NCBI GenBank assembly: GCA_015066525.1
Contig: SVOG01000058.1
Span: 1 to 41,578 of the forward strand
Direction of reading: 5' to 3'
DNA length: 41,578 bases
From: Oscillospiraceae bacterium
GTDB lineage: Bacteria; Bacillota; Clostridia; Oscillospirales; Acutalibacteraceae
Shown: positions 18,547-27,870 of the stretch, piece by piece
Layout: each line of letters begins with the position of its first letter
Position numbering within the stretch: the stretch's first letter is position 1
Translations under genes and position numbers: made by a program
The notes under the pieces: model-generated
What the model was told of the DNA's origin: nothing
Database searches by the model: none
What the model saw: only the letters and a program-made list of their open reading frames with translations

Positions 18547-21500
18547 ATGTTGCAGCTTGCGCTCGGGCGAGCAGGCTATGGCAAAACCGAATATGTGTTT
18601 TCTGCGATTAAATCGCTCGTGGATAGCGGAAGGGACGATATCCTGCTCCTGATTCCGGAGCAGTTTTCCTTCGTGTCCGAGCGCAGACTTCTTGAGGACC
18701 TTGGCGAGGACAGAGTGAACTGCGTCAAGAGTCTTTCTTTCTCGCGCCTCGGAGTTGAAATCAGTTCGCAGTACGGCGGTGACGAACTGCCCGTTCTGAC
18801 AAAGGGAGCGCGTGCCGTGATGATGAAGCGCGCTATCGAGATGGTGCAGGATAATCTGAAACTCTTTAACCGCAATATCACCTCCAATTCGTTTATCACA
18901 AGTGTGCTGAAAATCTACGACGAGATGAAATCCTGCCGCGTGTCGGTCGATGATATTCTCGACGCGGCTGACAGTACCGATAAGGAGATTCTCTCTTATA
19001 AACTCCGTGACATCGCCCTGATTATCGGAGCCTATGACGCGCTGATTGACGGCGTATACTATGATAGCGAAAACGAATTGACGCGTCTTTATCACAAGTT
19101 GCTGAAACTCGATTATTTCAAGGGAAAGACCGTCTTTATTGACGGCTTTTCGGGTTTTGTAGCGCAGGAGTATAAGATTATCGAGGTCATCATTAAACAA
19201 GCGGAGAGGGTGTACATCACCTTTTGCACAGACTCGTTTAACAATACGGACAAATACGACCTCTTTTCCTATGTAAACCGTAATATTCAGATTCTGCGGG
19301 GCGTGTGCGAAAAAGCGGGAGCGGTTTTCGCCGAACCTGTGATGTTAACGAAAAATCACCGTTCCCAAAACGAGGAACTCAGAGCGGTAGAAAACGCGGC
19401 GTTTTCCAATATCTTTGATGCGATTGACGCAATTCCCCAAAATATTTCACTCTACGCCGCGAAGAATATCACCGATGAGTGCGACAATGCCGCACTCAAT
19501 ATATCCAAACTCCTCCGAAAGGGTTGGCGCGCCTCGGATATTACCGTGATATGTCGCGACCTCGAGCGGTATCAGAAGGAATTACAGTTTGCTTTTTCGA
19601 AGTTCAATATCCCGTATTTTAACGACGAACGCCAGGACATTTCCTCGCAGCCGCTGATGATGCTTGTCAATTTCCTGCTGCGTTCGGTCATCTATTCCTA
19701 TAAGAGCGAGGATATCTTTTCTCTTCTTAAGACAGGACTGACCGCGCTTGATAGCGACAGTGTCAATCTCCTCGAGAACTACGCCTATGTCTGGAATATT
19801 AACGGCAGCGACTGGAAGGATGAGTTCTGCGAGAGCCCGAAGGGATTTGTCGAAAACCTCAGTGACAATGACCGAAAAATGCTGGATACGCTCAATCAGA
19901 GCCGTGAATACATTATCGACATACTCGAAAAATTCAAAAAACGCACCCGCAAAGCAAACTGCCTTAATATCAGTAAGGCGGTGTATTATGCCATCAGCGA
20001 TTTTAAGGCGGATGAAAAACTAAAGGAACTTGCTATATCCCTCGATGAAAGCGGTAAGTCCGCCCTCGCCGATGAGCAAGGCAGAATCTGGGATTTACTG
20101 ATGGTAATCCTCGACAAATTAGCCGTGACGGGCGAGGACAAGCCGATTACGCTGAAAGAGTATTATAAACTTTTCCATCTGATGATTATGAGTGAGGACC
20201 TCGGCACCATCCCGACCGGTCTTGATAATGTCCAGATAGGCTCCGCCGACCGCATTCGATGCGATAATCCGCGCGCCGTATTCATTCTCGGCGCGAACGA
20301 GGGCGAATTCCCTCAGGCGGTCACTTCGGCAGGACTTCTGAGTGAAAATGACCGTATTACACTCATTCAAAATGACTTCAAACTCTATTCCTATGGCGAG
20401 ACGCTGAACGCCCAGGAAAAATATTTTGCCTATATGGCGATGGCGTGTGCGCGCGAAAAACTCTATATTTCCTTTCGAGACGGTGGCAATTACGCGAGTG
20501 AGTCGGAAATTGTGCGTTGTGTTCGCGCGCTGTTTCCTAAGCTCGAAGTTGAGAGTCTCAGCGATGACATCACGCTCGAGCGTATTGAAAGCAAGGATAA
20601 TGCCTTTGAAATTCTCGCCTCTTCGTATTGTGAAAATAGCGAGATGATGCGCTCTCTTGAGGCATATTTCGCTACCCAGGACGGTTATCGTGCGCGCCTT
20701 GACGCAGTGAAACGACTGACGAAGAATGGTGATATCACGATTGATGATACCGTACTTGCAACAAAACTCTTTAAGAAGAATATGTATCTCTCCGCGTCGC
20801 GCATTGAGGACTATTTTAACTGCTCGTTCCGTTATTTCTGCAAGTTCGGACTTGGTGCGCGTCCGCTGATGAAAGCGGAGATGGACCCGATGCAGACGGG
20901 TACCGTTATCCACTATGTCCTCGAGCAGATTATTAAGGAGAAAGGCAGCAGAGGACTTTGCGCCCTCACGGATGACGAAATTGCCCTTTGCGTGAACCTT
21001 CACCTTGAGGATTATTTGAAGAATAAGATGGGCGATTTTGAGAAATTTACGCCGCGGTTTAAGTATCAGTTTATGCGCCTTTCCAAGATGCTGACAACGG
21101 TGGTACTACGCTTGCGTGAGGAATTCTCGGCGTCCGATTTTGAGGCGAGAGCATTTGAGCTGACCATTGGTGACGGCAGCGGCGGTGAGGAAGTGAAATC
21201 CGCGACTATTCCGCTTTCTGACGGTGGCAGTGTTGAGATTAAGGGCGCCGTCGACCGCGTGGATGTCTATGAGGAAAACGGCAAACAATATGTGCGCGTC
21301 GTTGACTACAAGTCGGGAAATAAACAGTTCTCGCTTTCCGATGTCCTGTACGGACTTAATCTTCAGATGTTTATTTATCTTTTTACTCTTGCACAAAGCG
21401 ATAGCGCGTATGCCGGTATTTCAAGCGGTGTTCTCTATATGCACTCCGCACGTCCTGTGATGAGCCTTGAAAGAAACACGGACGAAAAGGGGATTCAGTC

Positions 21501-21888
21501 GAAGGAAAACCAAATATTTAAGATGAAAGGCGTTGTGCTCAATGACGAAGAGAATGACATCGCTATACATATGGAGCACGAGCTGAAAGGCAAGTACATT
21601 CCCGTTAAGAATACGAAGGATGGCATTGCCGGCAATATCGTGACGCTGGAAGAACTCGGCGCGATTTCCAATAAGATTAACGCCTTGATTGCCGAAATGG
21701 GTGCGAATCTCCACGCGGGTAAGATTTCTCAAAATCCCGTGAACGGCAAGAACCATGATAAAACCTGTGATTTCTGTGATTATCGCGCCGTGTGCCTGAA
21801 TCGCAAGGAAGTTACGTCACGCGAAATTACGGAATACGATAATGATGAAACTCTCCATATTCTGAAAGGCGGTGATGTGAATGCCTGA
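18547..21888 (+). CDS. addB: ATP-dependent helicase-nuclease subunit AddB
   Basis: AddB is the second nuclease and Chi-recognising subunit of the AddAB complex, which resects double-strand breaks for recombination. The 1113-residue protein has the Firmicutes-type AddB layout. It starts with a Walker A-like GRAGYGKTE (7-15) and LLIPEQFSF, followed by the inactivated helicase body. The C-terminal RecB-type nuclease has RVVDYKSG and QMFIYL. Cysteines in YFNCSFRYFC and CDFCDYRAVC should hold a 4Fe-4S cluster that staples the nuclease domain. AAGGTGA precedes the ATG. It overlaps addA by eight bases, as expected for subunits made in equal amounts. Confidence 0.96.
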   Translation: MLQLALGRAGYGKTEYVFSAIKSLVDSGRDDILLLIPEQFSFVSERRLLEDLGEDRVNCVKSLSFSRLGVEISSQYGGDELPVLTKGARAVMMKRAIEMVQDNLKLFNRNITSNSFITSVLKIYDEMKSCRVSVDDILDAADSTDKEILSYKLRDIALIIGAYDALIDGVYYDSENELTRLYHKLLKLDYFKGKTVFIDGFSGFVAQEYKIIEVIIKQAERVYITFCTDSFNNTDKYDLFSYVNRNIQILRGVCEKAGAVFAEPVMLTKNHRSQNEELRAVENAAFSNIFDAIDAIPQNISLYAAKNITDECDNAALNISKLLRKGWRASDITVICRDLERYQKELQFAFSKFNIPYFNDERQDISSQPLMMLVNFLLRSVIYSYKSEDIFSLLKTGLTALDSDSVNLLENYAYVWNINGSDWKDEFCESPKGFVENLSDNDRKMLDTLNQSREYIIDILEKFKKRTRKANCLNISKAVYYAISDFKADEKLKELAISLDESGKSALADEQGRIWDLLMVILDKLAVTGEDKPITLKEYYKLFHLMIMSEDLGTIPTGLDNVQIGSADRIRCDNPRAVFILGANEGEFPQAVTSAGLLSENDRITLIQNDFKLYSYGETLNAQEKYFAYMAMACAREKLYISFRDGGNYASESEIVRCVRALFPKLEVESLSDDITLERIESKDNAFEILASSYCENSEMMRSLEAYFATQDGYRARLDAVKRLTKNGDITIDDTVLATKLFKKNMYLSASRIEDYFNCSFRYFCKFGLGARPLMKAEMDPMQTGTVIHYVLEQIIKEKGSRGLCALTDDEIALCVNLHLEDYLKNKMGDFEKFTPRFKYQFMRLSKMLTTVVLRLREEFSASDFEARAFELTIGDGSGGEEVKSATIPLSDGGSVEIKGAVDRVDVYEENGKQYVRVVDYKSGNKQFSLSDVLYGLNLQMFIYLFTLAQSDSAYAGISSGVLYMHSARPVMSLERNTDEKGIQSKENQIFKMKGVVLNDEENDIAIHMEHELKGKYIPVKNTKDGIAGNIVTLEELGAISNKINALIAEMGANLHAGKISQNPVNGKNHDKTCDFCDYRAVCLNRKEVTSREITEYDNDETLHILKGGDVNA

Positions 21889-24800
21889 GTGGACCCCGGG
21901 ACAACAGAATGCCATTAATGCCACAGGCTGCAACATCCTTGTATCCGCTGCCGCCGGCTCGGGTAAGACCGCCGTCTTGACCCAGCGCGTTATCCGTATC
22001 ATTACGGATGAACATAATCCCGTGGATATTGACAGGTTGCTGATTGTGACCTTTACTAACGCCGCTGCGGCAGAAATGCGCGGCAGAATATCAAAGGCGC
22101 TTTCCGAACTTTCTGTCAGAGAACCGAATAATACAAATATCCTGCGCCAGATTTCACTGCTGCCATCTGCAAAAATCTGCACGATTGATGCGTTTTGTAT
22201 CAGTCTTGTACGCGAAAATTTCTTCAAGCTCGATATTGCCCAGGACTTTAAGATTCTCGATAACGCCGAGCAAAAGCTTATTGAGGACACGGCGATTAAC
22301 GATATTATTGAAGAGCATTATAAGACGGACAGCGAGTCTTTTAAGGCACTTGTGGAACTCCTGTGTTCGACGAAGAACGACCGAGATTTGGTTGAGGCAG
22401 TGAAGCGTATCACCTCTTATATATCAGCGCAGCCGTTTCCCGAAAACTGGCTCTCCATGTGTTGTGAGCAGTATAATCCCGACGTGAAAGTAGAGGATAG
22501 TTATTTTGGCAGATACGTCTTTCAGGAGGTGAGGGACTCTGCTGAAACTGCTCTCAATATGGTGGATACTGCGAAGGACTTGCTTGCCCGTGACGATGAA
22601 CTTTATGATAAGTATGCCTCTATGCTTGAAAAGGACGAAGATATCTTTACAGCGTTACTTCGCTCAGCCGGTGATTGGGATAATCTGAAAACCAACTCCG
22701 AGAGCATTAAGTTTTCTTCAATGCCGTTTAAGAGGGGGTATACAAGCCCTGTTAAAGAACAACTTGCCGGTATCCGCGACGCGTATAAGGATATAATTAA
22801 AAGTGACATCCTGCCGCTTTTGGCGTCGGATACTAATGAAATACAGGCGGATAATGAATATCTCTACCCGATTATCAGAACGCTTTGCGAGGTAGTGACG
22901 GAGTACTCCGAAAGGATGCTCGACATCAAGCATGAAATGAATGCTTATTCTTTTTCCGATGTGGAGCGTTTTGCGATTGAACTGCTGTTTTATCTTGATG
23001 AAAACGGTGCAATCGCGCGTACCGACCTTGCGCGAGAGTTTGAGGACAGCTTCAGCGAGATACTCGTTGACGAGTACCAGGATACGAACGCTGCGCAGGA
23101 CACACTTTTTGAAATGCTGTCAAACGGGCATAACCGCTTTATGGTTGGTGATGTGAAGCAGAGCATTTACCGCTTTCGTCTCGCGATGCCCGAAATATTT
23201 AACCGCAAGAAGGATGAATTTGCCCCCTATGATGCTGCATCCGATGCGTGCAGTCAGAAGATTATTCTTGATAGGAATTTTCGCTCGAAAAAGGGCATCT
23301 GCGAATTTACGAATTTCCTTTTTTCGCATCTGATGAGCCGTAAAATCGGCGAACTTGATTACGAGAAAGACGATTATCTGAACTACGGCGCCAAATATGA
23401 GGAGAGCGGTATTCCGTCGGCGCAGCTCTGCCTGATTGAAACGCCAGAAGGGGAGGATGCTGATGAATACGAGGCGCGCCAGGCGGCTCAGTTGATTCTC
23501 TCAAAGGTAAAATCGGGCGAACTGGTGAAGGAGGGCGAAATATACCGAAAAATTCAGTTTTCCGATTTTGCCGTCCTGTTTCGTTCGGCAAAGAAGCGTA
23601 TGCCTGTATGGGCGAAGGTTTTTGCTGAATATCATATTCCGACGACGTCGAATAACCGTATCAATCTATTTGACAATAACGAGGTGGCGATTCTTTTATC
23701 GCTCCTTCGTACGGTGGATAACCCCTCGCGTGATGTGCCGCTTCTTGCGACATTGATGTCCGTGTTCTACGGCTATACTGCTGAGCAGATTGCGGCGGCG
23801 AAGATAAAACAGCGCGGACTGAATCTCTATACAAGTATTACGGCGGACGGGGAGGTTTTTCACCGATTCCTTGACGATATGGAACTGTACCGCAGCTATG
23901 CGACCTCGATGAGTGTGGAAAATTTCATTCGTCGCATCGTGAACGATACTTCCTATTTGTCGCTGATTTCCGCAATGGGAGACGGCGAGCAGAGGCGTCT
24001 CAATGTGATGAAATTCATTGAGCTTGCCTCCGTCTTTGACAAGGGCGAAAATGTCGGTCTGACGGCGTTTATCCGATTTATAGATAATATCATTCAAAAC
24101 GGCGTCGATGTTGACAGCGCTGAGCTTGTTCACACGGGAGCGAGTAGCGTACAGTTGATGTCCGTGCATCAATCGAAGGGATTGGAATTTCCCGTTTGCA
24201 TCCTCGCATCGTCCTCACATAAATACAATACCGAGGATTTGCGCGATTTGGTACAACTGAATAATACCTGCGGCATCGGACTGAAGGTCAATAATGAAAG
24301 TGGGCTTTACCGTTATAATTCCATGCAGTACTCCTGCGTGAAAAATATCAATGCCGACGCGTCGATGAGTGAGAACCTCCGCGTGCTCTATGTCGCGATT
24401 ACGCGTGCGAAAGAGCAGTTTATCACCTTTGCGTCTTATAAAGATATTGCTTCAAAGGTGAATAAACTCGCAGCAAAACTTGCGGGAGGCAGAATATACC
24501 CGAGTACCGTAAAACACCTTCAGTCGGACGGCGACATGATTCTTCTTTGCGCCCTGATGCACAGGGATGCAGCAAAACTGCGCGCATTAACGGAGATTGA
24601 CGTACCCGTGGACAGCGTCTTCGATTTCGATATGAAAATTTCGTTCGGCAGTGATATTATCGCCACGGAGCATGCTGAAACCGAGGCAGTTTTGCCGAAT
24701 GAGGAACTTGTAAAGGCAATCGGTGATAAACTGAGTTTTACTTACGAGCGCAGCGAACTGTCGCGTATCTCCTCTAAACGCAGCGCGTCCGAGCTTGACG

Positions 24801-25363
24801 AGAGGGACAGCGGCTTTAAGTTCTTTGCAAAGACGAAACCCGCATTCCTCGACGCCGAGGGAATGACGGCGACGGAGAAGGGTAGCGCGATGCACGCCTT
24901 TATGCAGTATGCTGATTTTGCCAAAGCAAGCAGCGATATTGAATCGGAGGTGGCACGCCTTCTGAACCGTGCATTCATCACGCCGCAGCAGGCAGACGTG
25001 CTCGACCGCGATAAATTGCACGCCTTCTTTAAGAGCGACATCGCCTCGCGTATGCTGCGCTCACCGCGAGTATACCGTGAGTACAAACTGACTTCGCTTG
25101 TTCCTGCGTGCGAATTGGAGGATACGACGCTTTCCGACGGCATTCTCGTTCAGGGAATTGCGGACTGTATTTTTGAGGAAGACGGCGCGCTCGTGCTCGT
25201 CGACTATAAGACGGATTTCGTCAAATCCTCTGACGAACTCCTCGATCTTTATAAGAAACAGCTCGCTTTTTATAAATCTGCTGCTGAAAAAGCGCTTAAA
25301 ATGCCTGTAAAACAGTCACTTTTATATTCGTTTACGCTCGGGTGCGAATGTGTTTACAAATAA
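21881..25363 (+). CDS. addA: ATP-dependent helicase-nuclease subunit AddA
   Basis: AddA is the active UvrD-like helicase and first nuclease of AddAB. The 1160-residue protein begins with the Q motif WTPGQQNAIN and the Walker A AAAGSGKTAVLTQR (25-38). It continues with VDEYQDTN (motif II), GDVKQSIYRFR (motif III), LMSVHQSKGLEFPVCIL (motif V) and LRVLYVAITRAKE (motif VI). It ends with the nuclease motif VLVDYKTDF near residue 1108. It is slightly shorter than Bacillus AddA (about 1230). No terminator is visible after the stop; the rpmE promoter begins 13 bases later. Confidence 0.97.
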   Translation: MPEWTPGQQNAINATGCNILVSAAAGSGKTAVLTQRVIRIITDEHNPVDIDRLLIVTFTNAAAAEMRGRISKALSELSVREPNNTNILRQISLLPSAKICTIDAFCISLVRENFFKLDIAQDFKILDNAEQKLIEDTAINDIIEEHYKTDSESFKALVELLCSTKNDRDLVEAVKRITSYISAQPFPENWLSMCCEQYNPDVKVEDSYFGRYVFQEVRDSAETALNMVDTAKDLLARDDELYDKYASMLEKDEDIFTALLRSAGDWDNLKTNSESIKFSSMPFKRGYTSPVKEQLAGIRDAYKDIIKSDILPLLASDTNEIQADNEYLYPIIRTLCEVVTEYSERMLDIKHEMNAYSFSDVERFAIELLFYLDENGAIARTDLAREFEDSFSEILVDEYQDTNAAQDTLFEMLSNGHNRFMVGDVKQSIYRFRLAMPEIFNRKKDEFAPYDAASDACSQKIILDRNFRSKKGICEFTNFLFSHLMSRKIGELDYEKDDYLNYGAKYEESGIPSAQLCLIETPEGEDADEYEARQAAQLILSKVKSGELVKEGEIYRKIQFSDFAVLFRSAKKRMPVWAKVFAEYHIPTTSNNRINLFDNNEVAILLSLLRTVDNPSRDVPLLATLMSVFYGYTAEQIAAAKIKQRGLNLYTSITADGEVFHRFLDDMELYRSYATSMSVENFIRRIVNDTSYLSLISAMGDGEQRRLNVMKFIELASVFDKGENVGLTAFIRFIDNIIQNGVDVDSAELVHTGASSVQLMSVHQSKGLEFPVCILASSSHKYNTEDLRDLVQLNNTCGIGLKVNNESGLYRYNSMQYSCVKNINADASMSENLRVLYVAITRAKEQFITFASYKDIASKVNKLAAKLAGGRIYPSTVKHLQSDGDMILLCALMHRDAAKLRALTEIDVPVDSVFDFDMKISFGSDIIATEHAETEAVLPNEELVKAIGDKLSFTYERSELSRISSKRSASELDERDSGFKFFAKTKPAFLDAEGMTATEKGSAMHAFMQYADFAKASSDIESEVARLLNRAFITPQQADVLDRDKLHAFFKSDIASRMLRSPRVYREYKLTSLVPACELEDTTLSDGILVQGIADCIFEEDGALVLVDYKTDFVKSSDELLDLYKKQLAFYKSAAEKALKMPVKQSLLYSFTLGCECVYK

Positions 25364-25376
25364 TTTCAAAAAACAC

Positions 25377-25405
25377 TTGCATTTTACAAATTCATTTGTT
25401 ATAAT
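25377..25405 (+). promoter_or_regulatory. Promoter of rpmE
   Basis: TTGCAT at 25377-25382, a 17-base spacer, and a consensus TATAAT at 25400-25405. The start near 25412 gives a leader of about 39 bases with GAGAGGTGA before rpmE. Confidence 0.8.
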
Positions 25406-25450
25406 GTTTTGCGTTACAAGAAATCTCGCAAACTAAGAGAGGTGAAAGCA

Positions 25451-25654
25451 ATGAAAGACGGAATTCATCCTAAGTATGAAACATGTACAGTAAGATGCGC
25501 CTGCGGTGCTACCTATGAGACAAAGAGCACGAAGGGCGATATGAGAGTTGATATTTGTTCGAAGTGCCACCCGTTCTTCACCGGTAAGCAGAAGCTCGTT
25601 GATACAGGCGGACGTGTAGACAGATTCAACAAGAGATTTGCTAAAAAAGCGTAA
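25451..25654 (+). CDS. rpmE: Ribosomal protein bL31
   Basis: This 67-residue large-subunit protein is the zinc-containing form of L31, which helps bridge the two subunits. It has the zinc ligands CxC (RCACG) and CxxC (ICSKCHPF), and the family ending [21 protein letters not shown]. The reading frame stays open upstream to 25409, but ATG at 25451 gives the conserved start [10 protein letters not shown] and has GAGAGGTGA at the right distance. It has its own promoter and its own terminator, so it is a single-gene unit with possible read-through into yigZ. The presence of the cysteines implies this is the copy used when zinc is plentiful. Confidence 0.96.
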   Translation: MKDGIHPKYETCTVRCACGATYETKSTKGDMRVDICSKCHPFFTGKQKLVDTGGRVDRFNKRFAKKA

Positions 25655-25665
25655 TCAACTAACAA

Positions 25666-25699
25666 ATGGCAACAGAGCAAATCTGTTGCCATCTTTTTT
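25666..25699 (+). terminator. rpmE terminator
   Basis: ATGGCAACAGA (25666-25676) pairs with TCTGTTGCCAT (25682-25692) around the loop GCAAA, followed by CTTTTTT. This is a textbook intrinsic terminator. The yigZ ATG starts only seven bases after its T run. Confidence 0.93.
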
Positions 25700-25705
25700 A
25701 TTGCT

Positions 25706-26326
25706 ATGGAAGAGTATAAGACTGTCGAATTCGCCGCCGATGATTTCTTTATTGAGAAGAAATCGCGTTTTATCGGCTATGTCCGACCGGTAAAAACACA
25801 GGAAGAGGCGGTGGAATTCATTAATGAGATTAAATCAAAACACTGGGACGCGACGCATAATGTCTATGCCTATGTCCTCAGAGAGAATAATATACAGCGC
25901 TATTCCGATGACGGTGAGCCGGGCGGCACTGCCGGCATGCCCGTCCTCGATGTGATTCTCAAGGAAGGCGTGACCGATGTCTGCGTAGTTGCTACGCGTT
26001 ATTTCGGCGGTACATTGCTCGGCGCAGGCGGTCTCGTGAGGGCGTATTCCCACACCTCCAAGATTGCACTTGACGCAGGGCATATCATCACAATGGCAGA
26101 ATGTGATATTCTTGAGTGCGCCGTGGATTACAGTTTCTATGAGCGTGTGAATAACCTGATTGAGGATTTCGGCGCAAACGTCGTCAATACGGAATTTTCT
26201 GACAGCGTGCGTATCACTGCCTCGGTAAAATCCGATAAGGCGGCTGAACTCGGCGCAAAACTCGTCGACATCAGTGCGGGCAAATACGCGTTTCAAAAAA
26301 TCGGCTCAAAATTTGATAAAATATAA
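25706..26326 (+). CDS. YigZ/IMPACT family protein
   Basis: The 206-residue protein belongs to the UPF0029/IMPACT family. The N-terminal domain has KKSRFIGYVRPV, HWDATHNVYAYVL, the hallmark YSDDGEPGGTAGMPVLDVI, and ATRYFGGTLLGAGGLVRAY. The smaller C-terminal alpha/beta domain runs from about residue 135. Eukaryotic IMPACT regulates Gcn2; the bacterial role is unclear, with ribosome- or peptidase-related ideas proposed. The ATG has no ribosome binding site and follows the rpmE terminator almost directly, and the gene is in the same frame as rpmE. How it is translated is therefore unclear. Its N-terminus is typical for the family, so I keep this start. Confidence 0.88.
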   Translation: MEEYKTVEFAADDFFIEKKSRFIGYVRPVKTQEEAVEFINEIKSKHWDATHNVYAYVLRENNIQRYSDDGEPGGTAGMPVLDVILKEGVTDVCVVATRYFGGTLLGAGGLVRAYSHTSKIALDAGHIITMAECDILECAVDYSFYERVNNLIEDFGANVVNTEFSDSVRITASVKSDKAAELGAKLVDISAGKYAFQKIGSKFDKI

Positions 26327-26351
26327 GAGGTGTCGCTGACACCTCATTTTT
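26327..26351. terminator. Bidirectional terminator between yigZ and the ProXp-ala-like gene
   Basis: GAGGTGTC (26327-26334) and GACACCTC (26338-26345) form an eight-pair stem with a GCT loop, followed by ATTTTTAT. The opposite strand has TTATATTTTAT after the same stem. It begins directly after the yigZ stop. Confidence 0.85.
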
Positions 26352-26886
26352 ATACTTCGATGATTTCTGCCGCGTGTTCGGTATATGGAATCAGTTTTTT
26401 CATTATATCCGCCGTTCTGACCTTCATATAGCAGTTATAGGTTCCGTCCGTGCAGCCGTAATCGTCTGAGAGTAACACTTCCTTGTCGATAACGATACGT
26501 ACCTCCTTTGCTGTATCGAGCAGCAGACTGAATACGGTCGTCGCGCCGACATCGGTGTCCATCATCTCCTTGAGCAGTTCACTCGGCGCAAAGGAAACAC
26601 GCGACACACCGAGCGCAGCCCCAAAATTTTTGGTAACAAACGGTTTGTCGCCGGGGGTTACGAAGAGATAGAATTTCGTTTTCTGTCGGTTGCAGAGAAA
26701 GAGTGTTTTTACTACCTTGCAGCCGAGCTTTTTATCAATATCAATGCAATCCTCCATCGTTACGGCGTCTCCCGTGTCGACCCGTTCAAAGGGGATATGG
26801 AGTTCACTGAGCGTCGCGTATACTTTTTCCTGCAATTTTGTTTGATACTCCGTCGGCGGAGTTTTGATGATTTCACTGACATACAT
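26350..26886 (-). CDS. YbaK/ProXp-ala-like aminoacyl-tRNA deacylase
   Basis: The 178-residue protein resembles the free-standing prolyl-tRNA synthetase-associated editing domain (ProXp-ala, also PrdX). Relatives hydrolyse alanine mischarged on tRNA-Pro. Family features are FERVDTGDAVTMEDC near the start, KTLFLCNRQKTKFYLFV with the conserved Lys, LGVSRVSFAPSELLKEMM, the GATTVFSLLLD segment around residue 115, and a VRIVIDKEVL strand. Substrate specificity is inferred. A GTG at 26898 would add four residues; the ATG at 26886 has GGTGA five bases upstream on its strand. It overlaps the end of the phosphoesterase gene by 14 bases and forms a two-gene minus-strand operon with it. Confidence 0.82.
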   Translation of the reverse strand: MYVSEIIKTPPTEYQTKLQEKVYATLSELHIPFERVDTGDAVTMEDCIDIDKKLGCKVVKTLFLCNRQKTKFYLFVTPGDKPFVTKNFGAALGVSRVSFAPSELLKEMMDTDVGATTVFSLLLDTAKEVRIVIDKEVLLSDDYGCTDGTYNCYMKVRTADIMKKLIPYTEHAAEIIEV

Positions 26887-27742
26887 CTGATTCACCAAGC
26901 ACTTTCGTTACCGTTATAACATTGATTTCAGGATGATTAAAGAGACGGAAGGGAAATTCTGCATTTCCGAGTCCGCGGCTGACAATGAGCATCGGTCGCT
27001 CTCCGTGACTGCCTCTTGCGTATTTCGGAAAGAGACCCTGCCCCGGGGAGTAGACCGGTCCGATGAATGGCAGAATGAACTGTCCGCCGTGCGCGTGACC
27101 CGAAAGTTGCAGGTCAAAATCGTACTGATTGTAACCCATTTCCTTTATCATCTCGAAATTCTCGGGAAAATGCGAGAGTACGATTTTATAGCCGCTGAGA
27201 GCAGAGAATTTACCGAATAAAGATGACATATCTTTATACGCAAAAGTGCCTTTCCTGCGTGCCCTGTAATCTTCAAAGGATGCCTGGTTTTCATCGAGAC
27301 CGAGTAGGTTTAAGGTCGTGCCGTTAATTGCAACCGATTTTATCTCATCGAGAAGGACGCAAAATCCGATGTTTTCGAGATCCTCCATCAGGTCGGCAAA
27401 ATAGGGGAGCCGTCTCTCGTGATTTCCGGTAATATAGTATACGGGGGCGATGGTAAGCAGCTCTTTTCCGAATGCCATCATTTTTTCGTAGTTCTTGCCG
27501 TGGTCATTAATGTAGTCGCCCGTGATGACGATGATGTCGGGATGCTGCTCGCGCGTCTTATTAAGCGCTTTTTGAAACGGCTTGGAGTGCAGGTCCGACA
27601 ACTGCACGATTTTCATTTTTTCTTTTATTTCCTTACTTTGCAGCCGATAGCGAGTAATGTCGATTGTATTGTTTTGAAAATAGAGAAATACAGCTATCAG
27701 CACAATCACGATAACGAGTAAAATTATCCAAAATGTTTTCAT
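26873..27742 (-). CDS. Membrane-anchored metallophosphoesterase (YkuE/YaeI-like)
   Basis: The 289-residue protein has an N-terminal hydrophobic anchor (about 3-24) followed by a calcineurin-type phosphoesterase domain. The two-metal motifs are in order: LSDLHS (D-x-H), ITGDYIND (GD), GNHE (GNHD/E), LSHFP and SGHAHGGQ (GHxH). Characterised relatives act on lipids such as UDP-diacylglucosamine or on the cell wall side, but the substrate here is not known. The reading frame is open to 27790; the ATG at 27742 follows GAGGTG with good spacing and starts right before the anchor. The C-terminal GPVYSPGQGLFPKYARG matches this subfamily. Confidence 0.9.
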   Translation of the reverse strand: MKTFWIILLVIVIVLIAVFLYFQNNTIDITRYRLQSKEIKEKMKIVQLSDLHSKPFQKALNKTREQHPDIIVITGDYINDHGKNYEKMMAFGKELLTIAPVYYITGNHERRLPYFADLMEDLENIGFCVLLDEIKSVAINGTTLNLLGLDENQASFEDYRARRKGTFAYKDMSSLFGKFSALSGYKIVLSHFPENFEMIKEMGYNQYDFDLQLSGHAHGGQFILPFIGPVYSPGQGLFPKYARGSHGERPMLIVSRGLGNAEFPFRLFNHPEINVITVTKVLGESDVCQ

Positions 27743-27761
27743 TTTTACACCTCGTACATAT

Positions 27762-27790
27762 ATAATAAAATAAATTATAAAATAATTCAA
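27762..27790 (-). promoter_or_regulatory. Promoter of the phosphoesterase operon
   Basis: Read on the minus strand: TTGAAT (complement of 27785-27790), a 17-base spacer, and TATTAT (complement of 27762-27767). The expected start near 27755 leaves about 13 bases before the ATG at 27742. Confidence 0.7.
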
Positions 27791-27856
27791 TAATAATAAA
27801 GGAATTATTTGTTAATTTGAGTAAATAATACTGACAATAGCCAAATTACTGCATAA

Positions 27857-27863
27857 AGAGGTG
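27857..27863 (+). promoter_or_regulatory. Ribosome binding site that points to the dgt ACG start
   Basis: AGAGGTG is a good Shine-Dalgarno sequence. It lies seven bases before ACG at 27871, the position where the dgt family begins. No ATG, GTG or TTG occurs in that frame until 28117, 246 bases further on. Confidence 0.7.
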
Positions 27864-27870
27864 AACTTTT

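Noticed and set aside
27809-27838. A possible dgt promoter, TTGTTA-N18-GACAAT.
   Set aside because: The -10 box is poor and the region is very AT-rich, so many equal matches exist.
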